Assembly (NCBI RefSeq): GCF_000204055.1
Contig: NW_006768784.1
Span: 855,323 to 919,322, forward strand
Source of the DNA: Melampsora larici-populina 98AG31
Lineage: Eukaryota; Basidiomycota; Pucciniomycetes; Pucciniales; Melampsoraceae
DNA: 64,000 bases
Direction: 5' to 3'
Part shown: piece after piece, positions 47,101-59,100 of the stretch
Numbering within the stretch: position 1 is the stretch's first letter
Layout of the letters: the number at the start of each line of letters is the position of its first letter
Notes under the pieces: generated by a model
Told to the model about the DNA's origin: nothing
Database searches by the model: none
Seen by the model: the letters and a program-made list of their open reading frames with translations, nothing else
Made by a program: the position numbers and the translations under genes

Positions 47101-50100
47101 ATGCTGTTCAGATTTGATATGGAATAATTTAATAACTCAGCAAAAGGCACTTGGTCAAGTTGAGCTGGATTTGAGAAATCAAATGGTTGATATGTACATA
47201 TCTTCAACAAGGAAGTTCAGTCGGATTGTAGAAGACTCACTCATTAACTTCTACAAATTGACTGAATTTTCGATGCTGTTGAAACTCAATTTGAATAAAT
47301 TTGAATACTTCACTTTGGATCTGTAATGACTTATTGAATAAGTGAATGCGTGATGCAATTCAAAATCCATTGAGTTACTTCAACTTCAAGAAACACATCA
47401 AGAATGCTGTACAAACTCATTGCCTCAATCTTCCCCTCCAACAGAAATAAGAAAGTCGACAACAAAGAAAAGAACATGAAGTATACTAGCGCTCGCCAAG
47501 TTCGAAGTTGATGTTGGGGTTACAATCATTTCAACCGACAAGTGCTAGGCAAACAAATTGTTTCAGTACAGTGATTCGACCAATTGTTCCATCATGTGAA
47601 GAATTCAATTTGATCCAAGTTGCAGAGTTGCAGTCAATACTCAATATGAGTTTGTTATAAGATAAAGAAAGGACACAGTTGAAGACAAGTTGAAAGGTAA
47701 AAGTTGAACACAAATAAAAAATCAAAACGGATGAAACAATTATAGAAATCGTCACTGTTTGATCAAGATATCCATGAGATTCCCCGATTGCAAATCCATT
47801 CTACAATATGAAAAGCTACAAACTCAATTCAATGGCTCCCCATCAAGATCAGCCTGTGCTGCTGCATTACCGTTTCCCAGATCATTCGTGTCTACTTGAT
47901 TATCATCGTGTGTATCAGTTGTTTGTTGATCATTGGAATTAGTAGCTGCACTAGTATCGTTCAAACCAGATGTACCAGCACCTGTTGCATCACTTTCATT
48001 GCTTGTAACCTTCTTCTTGATCCTAAATTTACCACTGTCAATGTCGGCAAGCCAGTGACGTCGAGCTCTTGCATTCATGCCATTGAAACCAAGGGAAAAC
48101 TCCTCGGGGGTCATCTCTGAGTCATCATCACGCTCAACAATAATCGGTATTTTGCGATCGGTGATGGCCCAGACAGGATCGGGGACACGGGGAAAGCCAT
48201 GAGCAGGGTGATACCCGATGAGATCATCTAGGGAACAAGGTATCATCAGACCACACGTTGAATGAAGTGAAAAGCTGAGGTATTGACGTACCAACCATTT
48301 TGTTCAATAGCCCACCTAGTTTCTTCTTATCTTGGTCGGATTTATTTGGTGGTTTAGGATCATTGGGTTTGGCTTTGGCTGCCACAGTATTCACCTCTTC
48401 AATGGTAGCCCGATGCTGACAGTATAAGGGAAACACCTCTTGCAGGTTAGCCTTGGTCGAAACCCACGTAGATATCTCGTCACGACTCGTATACTCCCGA
48501 CACCATCCACCACCTACAGTTGTATTACTACAGGCGATAAGATAATATTCTAGGCCAACTAGTTGATGGTCCCGCGCAAGCTGGAAAGAAAGTTAGTAAG
48601 CAAAATTAATCTGATGGTTTCTTCTCAGATAGAATAGCCATTGAAGGACTTACATGCTGTGCTATCTTTTTGATACATTGTAGCGAGCGTTTCTCTTCTT
48701 TTCGAGATGAGTTGCTGGGTGTATTCAGCTCGCGGTCCCTGGTGACCTTATCCTGATCGACAAGTCGGTTATAGATAGGACGGTACAGTTCTTCTTCCTC
48801 AGGAGCCAGCTTAGGAACTTCTGGAACTAGTATTTCAGAGTCTCCGTGTACATTATCCTCCGGTATAACTATTGAAGAGTAGTCTGGGTAACCTCCGAGG
48901 GAGAAGAAGATTTCGGCTGTGAAAACATCGAGTTCTTCGTCTTTGAGAGCTTGATAAGCCTTCGAATTAGCTTGATTGCGGATCGTGAGAAGCTCAGAGG
49001 AGTTTGGAGACCCTCTAGGAGGCACTGGAAAAGATGCAAGATTGGTGTTCAACTACAAAATTCTATAAAGACTGTAAAAATGACTCACTTGGATGTTTAT
49101 TGGCCTCAAGTGCAAAAGACAGCCACCGATGCCACGTGTTTTCGGCGTGACTTCCTCCCTTCAAGCCCCTGTGATGCCAATACAAAATGGTCATGTAAGT
49201 GAAGGTGTTATAGGTAGTGTAATTTTGTTTAAACTTACAATGAGCGCTTCAAATTGTCTATGTCGACTCCTGAAATCATAGCAATCATATGAAGACTATG
49301 GTCAAGACTAGCCATGAGTGCTTGTCCTTCGGTGATTACGGCTGCGCTGATCTGGTGGTTTGTGGTTTTCTGCTTATCTAATTGCTCTTGGATGCGTCCG
49401 ATGGGCCAGTAGTTCTTGACCTGATGGTAGTTTTGTAAAGTGATCTCGCTGAGTGGTATATCAGTGTTGATAGTGGCACTGTTAGGGTGGGATGGGTTTG
49501 GTTGAGTATTGTTTGTATTTTGAAGCAGTTGTTGAGGGTTAGACAGGGTAGGTTGAGCACCATCACCCTCTCAATTAGCTGATGTAGACTTTGGAGCGAC
49601 TCGGGTTGTGGCACGAGGCTGACGTGCTCGTTTTGAAGGACGTGGTGATGGAGAACGATGAAGGGCATTGGATCGAGTGGCTCGAGTGGAAGGGGCCATG
49701 TCAATGTGGGATGAAGGTGTTGGCTGGTGTTGGCTGAGAGATGATGTGAGTTGAGGAGTTGCTGGCGAATTGGGCAAGTGGAGAAGTCTGATGAAGAGAT
49801 CAAAAGGGCAAATTGGATCTGGAAGCTTCCAGAAGTTTTGTCCAGGGTTTGATTACATACTTACTCGCTCAATAAATTTCTCATACTGTACCGTAGTATA
49901 CATACCGTACTACATATGGTTACTTTTTCAGTTTCTTTCTCTTCAAAGTACAGCTGTATGCATGATTGATGAACATTTATGGTTCTCAAACCTGTGCAAG
50001 AACTGTGCAAGACCGACGTGCAAGATCCGTGCAAGATTTCTTGCACCAATCTTGCGCATTAAATTTTTTGACGACCCCAGCTATTTTGTTCCAACTGGTA

Positions 50101-53100
50101 CGAAAACCGTGCGAGACCGACGTGCAAGTTCCGTGCAAGTTCCGTGCAAGTTCTATTCATGTCTTGCACAGAAGTTGCTCAAAACTTGCACAAATTTTTG
50201 CATAGGTTTGAGAACCATAATTTGAAAAAAACTTCTCGAATGTTTTGAAAAACTTTTCGAATAATTGAAATTTCAAATGAGTTTGAGAACCCATGATTCT
50301 CTCTTTACCACTGTCAAAAGCGCCCAGTTTGATCAATTGATTCATACCTGATTCATCAGGACCCTGGAGATTCAATCCGATGACCTCAGACTCACAAGAC
50401 AATCAATCAATTGAGATTGATGTTGAAGACTTGCAACGTACGTTTTTCATCAACATCAATCTTGAAAGCCTTCTGATTGACTGATAAAGTGAACTTTTCT
50501 CTTGTTTACACAAAAGCTGTTTTGATCAAAGCAATTATCGATGTATTTATAGCCAAGCAGACTGTAAGGTTACAAAAACGACCCCGAAATGCAAGCGATG
50601 CTCCAAAGCATCCCGGTTGGGATCAGATCAGCTCAAAGTCGAAAAAGAACAACAAGATTGATGCCACCTTTGCAGTCGAAATCAATAGACTCACTTTCAC
50701 AAAGTTCAAAACCCAACTGGCTGAAGTAGCCAATCGATTCCAACCTTTTCTCTCCTCACGTCTTCTCACCGGGCCTGAGGCAAATGATATCACCTGGGAC
50801 ATTAGATTCCGCCACAATCGCAAGAATTGGACTATCATACCACTTGAGGACGAATCAAGATGGACCGAGGCTTATGAGCTTCTTAAAAAGAACGACAATA
50901 GTAAAATGGATGTTGAGGCTCATGTTCTTATGGATAACCCCCGGGTTGCTGCCAGAGATGAAGCCACAGTAAGTTCTTTACATTTGTTCTCTTGAGCTAA
51001 ACTGATTATCTTCAAAGTGATTCAGAAATCAAGTCTCTCCAGCACTTTGTCGGGTGGAAACCAAACATTTCAAGCGACTGCTGCTTATCAGCCCGGTCTA
51101 TTGGTCAGTTCTACTCAACATTTTTTTATTTGGGTGATACTGATTTTGATCTTTGAACTTAGCCTGTTGAACCCATTGGGCCGATCCAAGTTGAAGTGGC
51201 ACACTTACGAGACAAATACCATAAGAAAACTGCAAGGGGCGATGGTTGCGAATTCACGAGTAGCTTGGGGAAGCTACCGCTAAGTCACTTACGCTTGACA
51301 ACTTGGGCTGAAGCAAATGTAAGCATGTGTTGTTGGAACAAGTATAAAAAAAACTCATAAACTTCATTCTTTTATGTCTAGATTAATGGGGATGATGAAG
51401 TCGATGACGAACACCCACCAAAGACCGAACTGTTCTCAATGACAAATGCCTCAGCCTTGTTTCCCCCTGTTCGAGGGGAAACAATCAGAGCAACTCCACC
51501 CTCGGCGAGTACCTCTACAACTGCCATTACAACCAACAGGCATGCCGGCCCGTTCGATGCATCTGATAGTGGTGTAATCACCCCGCCATTCGAAGATTTC
51601 ATTTCTCGTGCAAAGATTGACCTCAACTCTGTCGGAGGTTCAAAAATCAAGGCACTTGGCTTCACGACTTGGAGAGCTTTTGAAGTGATTGAAGGTTCAA
51701 TGACTTCTGAGATTTTGAAGAATGAAGGTCTTGATCTAGGGACTCGTTCAGGATTGCTTAACACAGCTAAAGTATATCGACAACATTATCATGATAAAGC
51801 AGCCACTGGTCATAATACAACTTAAAGCATCTCTTTCGCGTTCTCGTTTTACACAAAACACAAAACACAAAACACTCAATCAATTGATTCAATATTTATC
51901 ACAGTATCATTATTGTTGAAACACAAAACAATCAATCGATTCAAAATGTATTACAGCGTTATTATTATTGTTTTTTTTCTTTTGTATCTCTTTATGCAAT
52001 CTAACAACATAGTGTAAATAACAGAAAACAACTTTGAGACTAGTGAGGTTTGAAGAATGAAAGCAATATGAGATAAAAGTTATCTTTTGAATCAATCTCG
52101 AGAATTGACCACTTTACAATTTTGATTGATACATGGATGATACAAATTAAATTGCTTGAGACTAAAAGTAATCGGCACCAAAGTAGACCCTTATCATCAA
52201 CTCAGGTGTCATTGTTCGTGTAATCTCTATGTAAATCCGATCAATCTCTTCCTCTGTTGTTAAATCCTCGCGGTTCAGTTCTTGGGAGTCGACAAAATGA
52301 GACTTTGTTACAGAGAAGGTCTTCTCAATCGGATTCATGTCCGGGCTATACGTCGGTAGGTACATCAAAACTACATCTTGCTCGTAACACAACCAAGCAG
52401 TTTCAGGACCCATGTGAATTGGACAGTTGTCCATTACAAGAACAGAGTTCTTTTCAGGCCATGGATTCATCATAGGCAGCTAGAAAGCAAGATATCAAAA
52501 CATTAGATTGGTGTAAACAATGAGAACGAGGGAAAAAACTGTACTAAATAGGTCCGAATGAATTCCTCAAAGTCGATGCGCCACGGTCCACCTTCTAAGA
52601 CTTGGAGAGCAAGACATCCATCCAGTGAAATAGCCACTATGGCTGTGTAGCGAGTCCCTCGGAGTGAGCGGTCAACTCGATCAGTATGTTCACCAATTGG
52701 TGCCCATCCCATAGTCCTGTACATATTACGTTTATCGATTGAGGTTTCATCTAGAAGCAAAAGACAAAGAACAATTGCAATTAGATCAGCAAGCAATTTG
52801 GAAAAACAAGTAGAGAGAAAGACTGACCCAGGAAAACCAATCGATCAAGTGGGATTCCAGAGACCATTTGTGTATACGCCGCCCGATCCATTTCAGATTG
52901 GTTGGGATTGCGAGTTCGACAAACTTTATGAGTCAAGTGAATCTTCTTGCTCAGCTCGCGGGAGATGGTTGGCTGTGACACTCGAACTCCTGAGTCTTCC
53001 TCCAAATTCCACACCATCTCTCTTTGGAAAAGAGTCGGATCGTCCTCGATGGCGTCCTTTAGCATCTCACGCTCATGGGGCTCGATGTGAGTGGGTCCGC

Positions 53101-56100
53101 CGAGTGTTTTGTAGTCCTCTGGAGGTGAGATGACAGAGCCAGTGGCTTGGTACTTGAATAACCATCTCTCACAAGAAGCTCTGGAGATCCTCAAGCCGCT
53201 TCGTAGAAAGACATCCTGGACTGTTGCGCCTTGAAGCAGCCATTGAACAACCATTAACTTCACTTGAGGATGATAAAAACGGCCATTACCAGCTCGTCTG
53301 TAAGTGTTCATGATACGGATTGAAGAGTATGCTGCTGAGAATTGTTGATTTGGGCGCTTTTGACAGTGGTAAAGAGAGAATCATGGGTTCTCAAACTCAT
53401 TTGAAATTTCAATTATTCGAAAAGTTTTTCAAAACATTCGAGAAGTTTTTTTCAAATGTTCATCAATCATGCATACGGCTGTATGTACAAGGAAACATCA
53501 GGACTCATCAGACCAGCTTGAACTTGGGTGAAGTTCAACTTGCAGCATAAAGTGACAAGAAATTGCATGTGTTAGACTCGGTGCACAAACTGAGAATGAG
53601 CTTCATTTATTACTCTTGATTCATACTACTACTAGTAGGAACATGATCAGCAAGCCAGTAGACTTTTGGAACGTCTCTTAAAAATTGTGAAAATGTGTTC
53701 TTTACTGATAGATGGACCGCATTGGTTCAGAATAAATATTAGTTCTTATTTAGTAAAGCAAGAGGTCAAAAAAGTGGATTTTCCCAAGAAAACATAGCCT
53801 TCAGGGCGTTGAATTCAAGCAGATATAGTCATTTTATATGGTTGCATTGGACCAGATGTTGTTTGGTATGGTCACATATCTTAAGTTATTATCATCAAGA
53901 TTTATCTAGTAAAACTGACGTATATCAGCTGGACTGTGGCAAAAATTGATGAGTGTTTAGTCTGATGCGGGTCAGATGTGGAGGTCTACGTGAGTTACGG
54001 CCGTATAGTAAAACTTTTGCAATATGTCAGACAAGCTCAAAGTTGAACCATATTTAAGTACTTTGATGATGATACTATGATTGATACAATGATTGACATA
54101 TCCACATTTCTCTGTCCCCATTTAAATGAGTGTTAAGTTCAATTTGGGTCAGACGTGGGGGTCTATGTGAGTTACGGAGAGCAAATAGAACTCTTGCAAC
54201 ATGGCAGATGAGTTCAAAGTTGAACTAGTATTGAATATTTTAAGTATTTTTCTATTATTGATTAGATTTTCAACTTCTGGACAGTGCTCTGTCACCACTT
54301 TGACAAGTGTTAAGTTCAATTTGGGTCAGACGTGGGGGTCTATGTGAGTTACGGAGAGCAAATAGAACTCTTGCAACATGGCAGATGAGTTCAAAGTTGA
54401 ACTAGTATTGAATATTTTAAGTATTTTTCTATTATTGATTAGATTTTCAACTTCTGGACAGTGCTCTGTCACCACTTTGACAAGTGTTAAGTTCAATTTG
54501 GGTCAGACGTGGGGGTCTATGTGAGTTACGGAGAGCAAATAGAACTCTTGCAACATGGCAGATGAGTTCAAAGTTGAACTAGTATTGAATATTTTAAGTA
54601 TTTTTCTATTATTGATTAGATTTTCAACTTCTGGACAGTGCTCTGTCACCACTTTGACAAGTGTTGAGTCCAATGCAGGTCAAATGTGGGGGTCCATGTG
54701 AGTTACGGGGTGCAAATAAAACAATCACAGCATTTCAGATGAGAATGTGGTTGAAGTATTTTCAAGTCTTTGAGAAATCTTATATATTTAGAAACTTTTT
54801 AGTCACCCTCCCAAAGTGCTCTATGTGTATTTTGCAGCTTGTTTTGCTGGTGCCAGGGTCAAATTGGGGGTATATGTGAGGGTTGTTGCTCAAGTACATT
54901 TTTTGCAATATGGTAGATGAGTTTAGATTTGAAACATTTTAAAATATATTTAGGAAAAGCCCAGCATTTGAACCCCTTACTGACAGTCTTATACTGCTCT
55001 ATGACCCATTGTGGTGTTTTTTCTACTATTGTATGGGTCTTTTGGAATGACGGTGATCAAATAAAACTTCTACAGTTTTCAAGTCAGACCAAAATGGCAC
55101 ACATTTTCATGATGCCCCAATATTACTCCACCATTATTTCAACTGCTCTCAAAAATAATTTCCAACTTTTTGATTTTTTTTTTTGGCTGCATCTGACCAT
55201 TCAATTATGTGTATGCTGATAGCTGTGGTCATCATTCACAAATTTGTATTTCCCAAGTACTTCCAAGAAATTCCAGTTTTTATGGAGAATTTTTAGTACT
55301 TCAATAAAATGGTTCAAACATTGGTTTCCCTTGAAATCTGTGAAAGTTTTATTTGCGCTCCGTAAGTCAGATGGACCCCCAACATCAACCCACAAAGTGA
55401 CAAAACACTAATTCAAGTTGTGATATAGAGCTGTGAAGTTTTCAATAAGTTCACCAAAGATAGATCCCTCCTCACTTGCACTGCAAATAATTAAATTTTC
55501 ACCTTATCCTCCATACAGCCAAAGTTTTATTGGCTCGCCGTAACTCATATGGACCCCCACATTTGACCCGCCTTGGACTCAACACTCATCAAAGTGGTGA
55601 CAGAGCACTGTCCAGAAGTTGAAAATCTCATCAATAATAGGAACATCCTCAATCTTTTCAATACTAGTTCAACTTTGAACTCATCTGCCATGCAGCAATA
55701 GTTTTATTTGCTCTCTGTAACTCACATAGACCCCCAGATCTGACCCAAATTGCACTCAACACTCATTTGAATGGGGATAGAGAAATGTGGATTTGTCAAC
55801 CATTGAAACAATCATAGTATAATTCTCAAACTCTTTGAAAATGGTTCCACTTTGAGCTCATCTGCCATATAGCAAAGGTTTTACCATACCTCTGTAGCTC
55901 ACGTAGACCCCCACATCTGACCCGCATCAGACTAAACACTCATTAATTTTTGCCACAGTCCAGCTAATATACATGAGTTTGCAATCTGAAGAAACTCCCT
56001 AAATCACAACCTCCTCAATCAATGTTCTGTGTCAGGTCTCATCATTCGAGTACCTTTGGGTGATTGTTTTCCAAGTGGTTGAAGGCTTTCATCTTGCAAA

Positions 56101-59100
56101 GTCCGTGTTCTTCAACTACCATTGGAATTAACTCAAAGGAATCTTTTAGATCTCACACGCTCAGTCTGACAGACTGATGCCTGTCAGTGCCTGTCACAGA
56201 CCTTATTCTTCAACTACATACAACTTGAGCTGCCCAAAGAAACCTTAAGACGGTCAGTCAGCTAGACTAGCTGTGTTTTGCTTCATTACGTAACTTTGTG
56301 GCAATTCCATATTTGAGACAGAGCCGGACTTGGACATTTGAGATCTGTATGCACTTAAGGGACCTGCCCAAAGGGGAAGTGATATGCTGAATAGATGTGC
56401 TAAAACAAGTTGAGCGCAAAGCGGTGATGGGTCCCTGAATTATCCAATTCCACGTTGGTGAAATCAATCTTCTAACATGGGAACATCAGGTCGATCCATA
56501 CCATGTATAGGCTCTCAACACAAGCCTAAACGTCAGCGTGCCGACACTCAAGCTACCATCGAAAAAGCGGAACGGGATCAAGCTCAAAAGGAATGGGGTC
56601 AGCGTAAGTGTGAATCCATCAGCCACGCCCTCAATGATCCGTCTCGAAATTCGGAACATACCGCCAATCTGGATCCTATCAATCAACAGCAAGAAGCTCC
56701 GGAAATTATGCACAACGACTTCAATTATTCTGGATTCCCTGATGAAGATGAGCGCGATCAAGAGCTGTTTCAAGATTTGGGTCAAGAGTCAGATCAAGAA
56801 GAAATGCACACATATGTACGGTATTTTTCCAGAGATACTTACAAACATCAAAAAATCCAAGAGGACATACATTGGAAATCAACAATGCAAAGGGTCTTTA
56901 TTGCTTTCATGAAGGCTGTCAAGCAAACATCCAATGGCGGTGATCATTCACTTTGGGATCATAATTTCAACACTGTCGAGATCTGCTCATGTGGACCAAG
57001 TCGTAAGCGTACTCGGCTGGTCGACACAGTCGATTTGTTGTGTGAGATGATATCTCATTCTTGATCATCAATAGATCAGAACTAACTGACCTAGTGTTAT
57101 AGATCGTAGACAACTCAAAGTCGAGTTCTGCAGCTGCACACCGGATCAAGTTCGTCTTCTCAATCAAGGATACTTTGGGGCATCCCCAAAAACTCCTGAG
57201 ACTGCTTTTTCGTTGAGACTCCTTCGGTTGTATCATCTTGCTTGGAAATACTGCCATTCGAATATTCAACCCTTTTCTCTCATGATCGACGAATTTCTCG
57301 ATGCATTCAATCCTCAGCTGTTAGTGCCTGGAACTTACGAGGTGCGTACATATCTCATTACGTTTTCAAGCTGGAATGTATAATTTAGATACTGACTGAC
57401 GTGGTTGTGTCAGCCTCGCCTCTGGCGAAAACCCCTTGCGTCAGCTGTATATTACTATCGCCAGATACTCAAGATGATTGAGGATCTCGAGGCTCAGAGC
57501 CTGAATCTTACCCCATTGGAGAAACTTGCGTGCAATTGTCCAAGATGTTTCGGTCCAGCAGGATGTTCCCCTATCAAGAAAGGCCCGCAATACATCGTTT
57601 GTGTTGATGGTAATTTTCAACAGCGCCGTCATGAGGCAGCCAGTCGAGATATCGAAGAAATTCTGATTTCCAATCCGTCCTTATTTATTCGCACAGATGA
57701 AGTTGCACGTTGGGAACCTCAACAGTCAGGTAATGGAAGGACTGAAGTCCCTCTGGTATGTATATCTAGTTGGTAATGTACTTGACAGATGGTCTTAAAA
57801 AAATTGATTCACAGGACCCATGCACAACTCAACACACAGCTGCAGAAGACCGAAGAGATGGTTCAAGCTGGCGAGGCAGCGAAGAAACTGGTCTGATCGG
57901 TCTGGCATGCCGACACGACCACATGCTCAAGATAGTCAATGTGATCCGAAGTGGTGAAAAGTGAATTACTCTTTTCATTTTCAGGTCTCTTATTGATTTA
58001 ATCTTGTATACAGAGCATATTTTGTGCATGCCTTGCTGGGATTTCTCTTCGAAGCGGTCATGGAAGCTTGTACAGATACCAACAAAGCGGGTGTGGGTGT
58101 TCTGTATGATATAGGATGTACTATGGAGAAAGGAGTAATCAGAGTGAGAATTTATTTGCGTAAATATCCTTGCCAACTCAAAAATGACTATAACAATTCG
58201 TAATTATAGAACAATCTGTTTTCCGACGAGCGTTCAGAAGGAAGATTGAGCTTTGGCACGAGTGCATTCCACGCCTACGTTCACAGATGGAGCTGTCAAC
58301 TCCAGTACAATCCACGTCTGAACATTGGATGGGGATTTTTGGATGGCGAAGGTTTGGAGCGTAACTGGTTTGGTATCATGTCTCTCATTCCTGCGCTTCA
58401 ATGGGCAACAAAGCAGAACCGTTTAGATGCAATACATCTGAAGATTTTACACAGTATTGCAATAAAGCTACGTGATGCTGGTAAGCTGTCACTCTCTGTT
58501 GTTTCCATTATCTTGATTCTACTTTTTTTGACAAGTTTGACTGTGTCTGGTAGCCAAATCAGCCCATCGCAAGCTAGGAATTGCTGAAAAGAGGTTGGCT
58601 GAGGCACGCGCTCAGCTTTTTCATCTAGAATCTACTGCAGGACTCACGATCGAGTACATTTCCCAGCAGTGGGATCGACAGAAAACCTGTCAGTCTGAGA
58701 TAATGGCTGACAACTCTCTCAAAGACCTTCGGGTCCGACTGGGACAGCTGATTGATCTTGAAGAAGAGTTCCAAGAACAACAGTGAGTTTTTTTAAGTTG
58801 TTTGTCAGGTCTTTCATATACCGATACAGTTTCTTCCATTGTATGCTGTCCTGTTCGATTAAGTGATGAACTCGTTAAGCTTCGAAGAAAGCGTCGGAGG
58901 ACCATGACAGAGGAAGAATACAGCTCTCTGCGATCCCTACCATCAACACTGGTGGCTTTAGAGGAGTCTATAGCTGATCTGGCAATGGATATAGGAGGCA
59001 ATGACTTTCGAGATATGCCGGAGGTCAAAGGTAATTGAACCTAAATTTGCTAGCTTTTATACATTGATTCACGAGACTAATTGTTCACTTTCTTACTCCT

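Larger units (their letters stand above)
49953..53481. mobile_element. Two-gene Tc1-like element (3.5 kb, TA duplication) inside KDZ-B
   Basis: The ends start CAGCTGTATGCATGATTGAT (left) and CAGCCGTATGCATGATTGAT (right, inverted), flanked by TA (49951-49952 and 53482-53483). The inverted repeat is about 130 bp (53350-53481). The left copy is interrupted by a 240-bp MITE and otherwise matches almost perfectly as far as CAAAAGCGCCCA. It carries a transposase (-, 52162-53311) and a convergent second gene (+, 50380-51825). Most Tc1/mariner elements carry the transposase alone. Near-identical ends and two open genes suggest recent activity. Confidence 0.9.

Noticed and set aside
54130..54660. Centromeric satellite
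   Set aside because: The 177-bp period is in the usual satellite range, but there are only three good copies within a palindrome inside a transposon.
58783..58829. Apparent frameshift in the KDZ-B transposase after exon 7
   Set aside because: The nearest AG acceptors (58808, 58829) break phase, but AAG at 58861-58863 gives an 81-bp intron in phase, and KDZ-A uses the equivalent acceptor at 61684. The gene therefore needs no frameshift.
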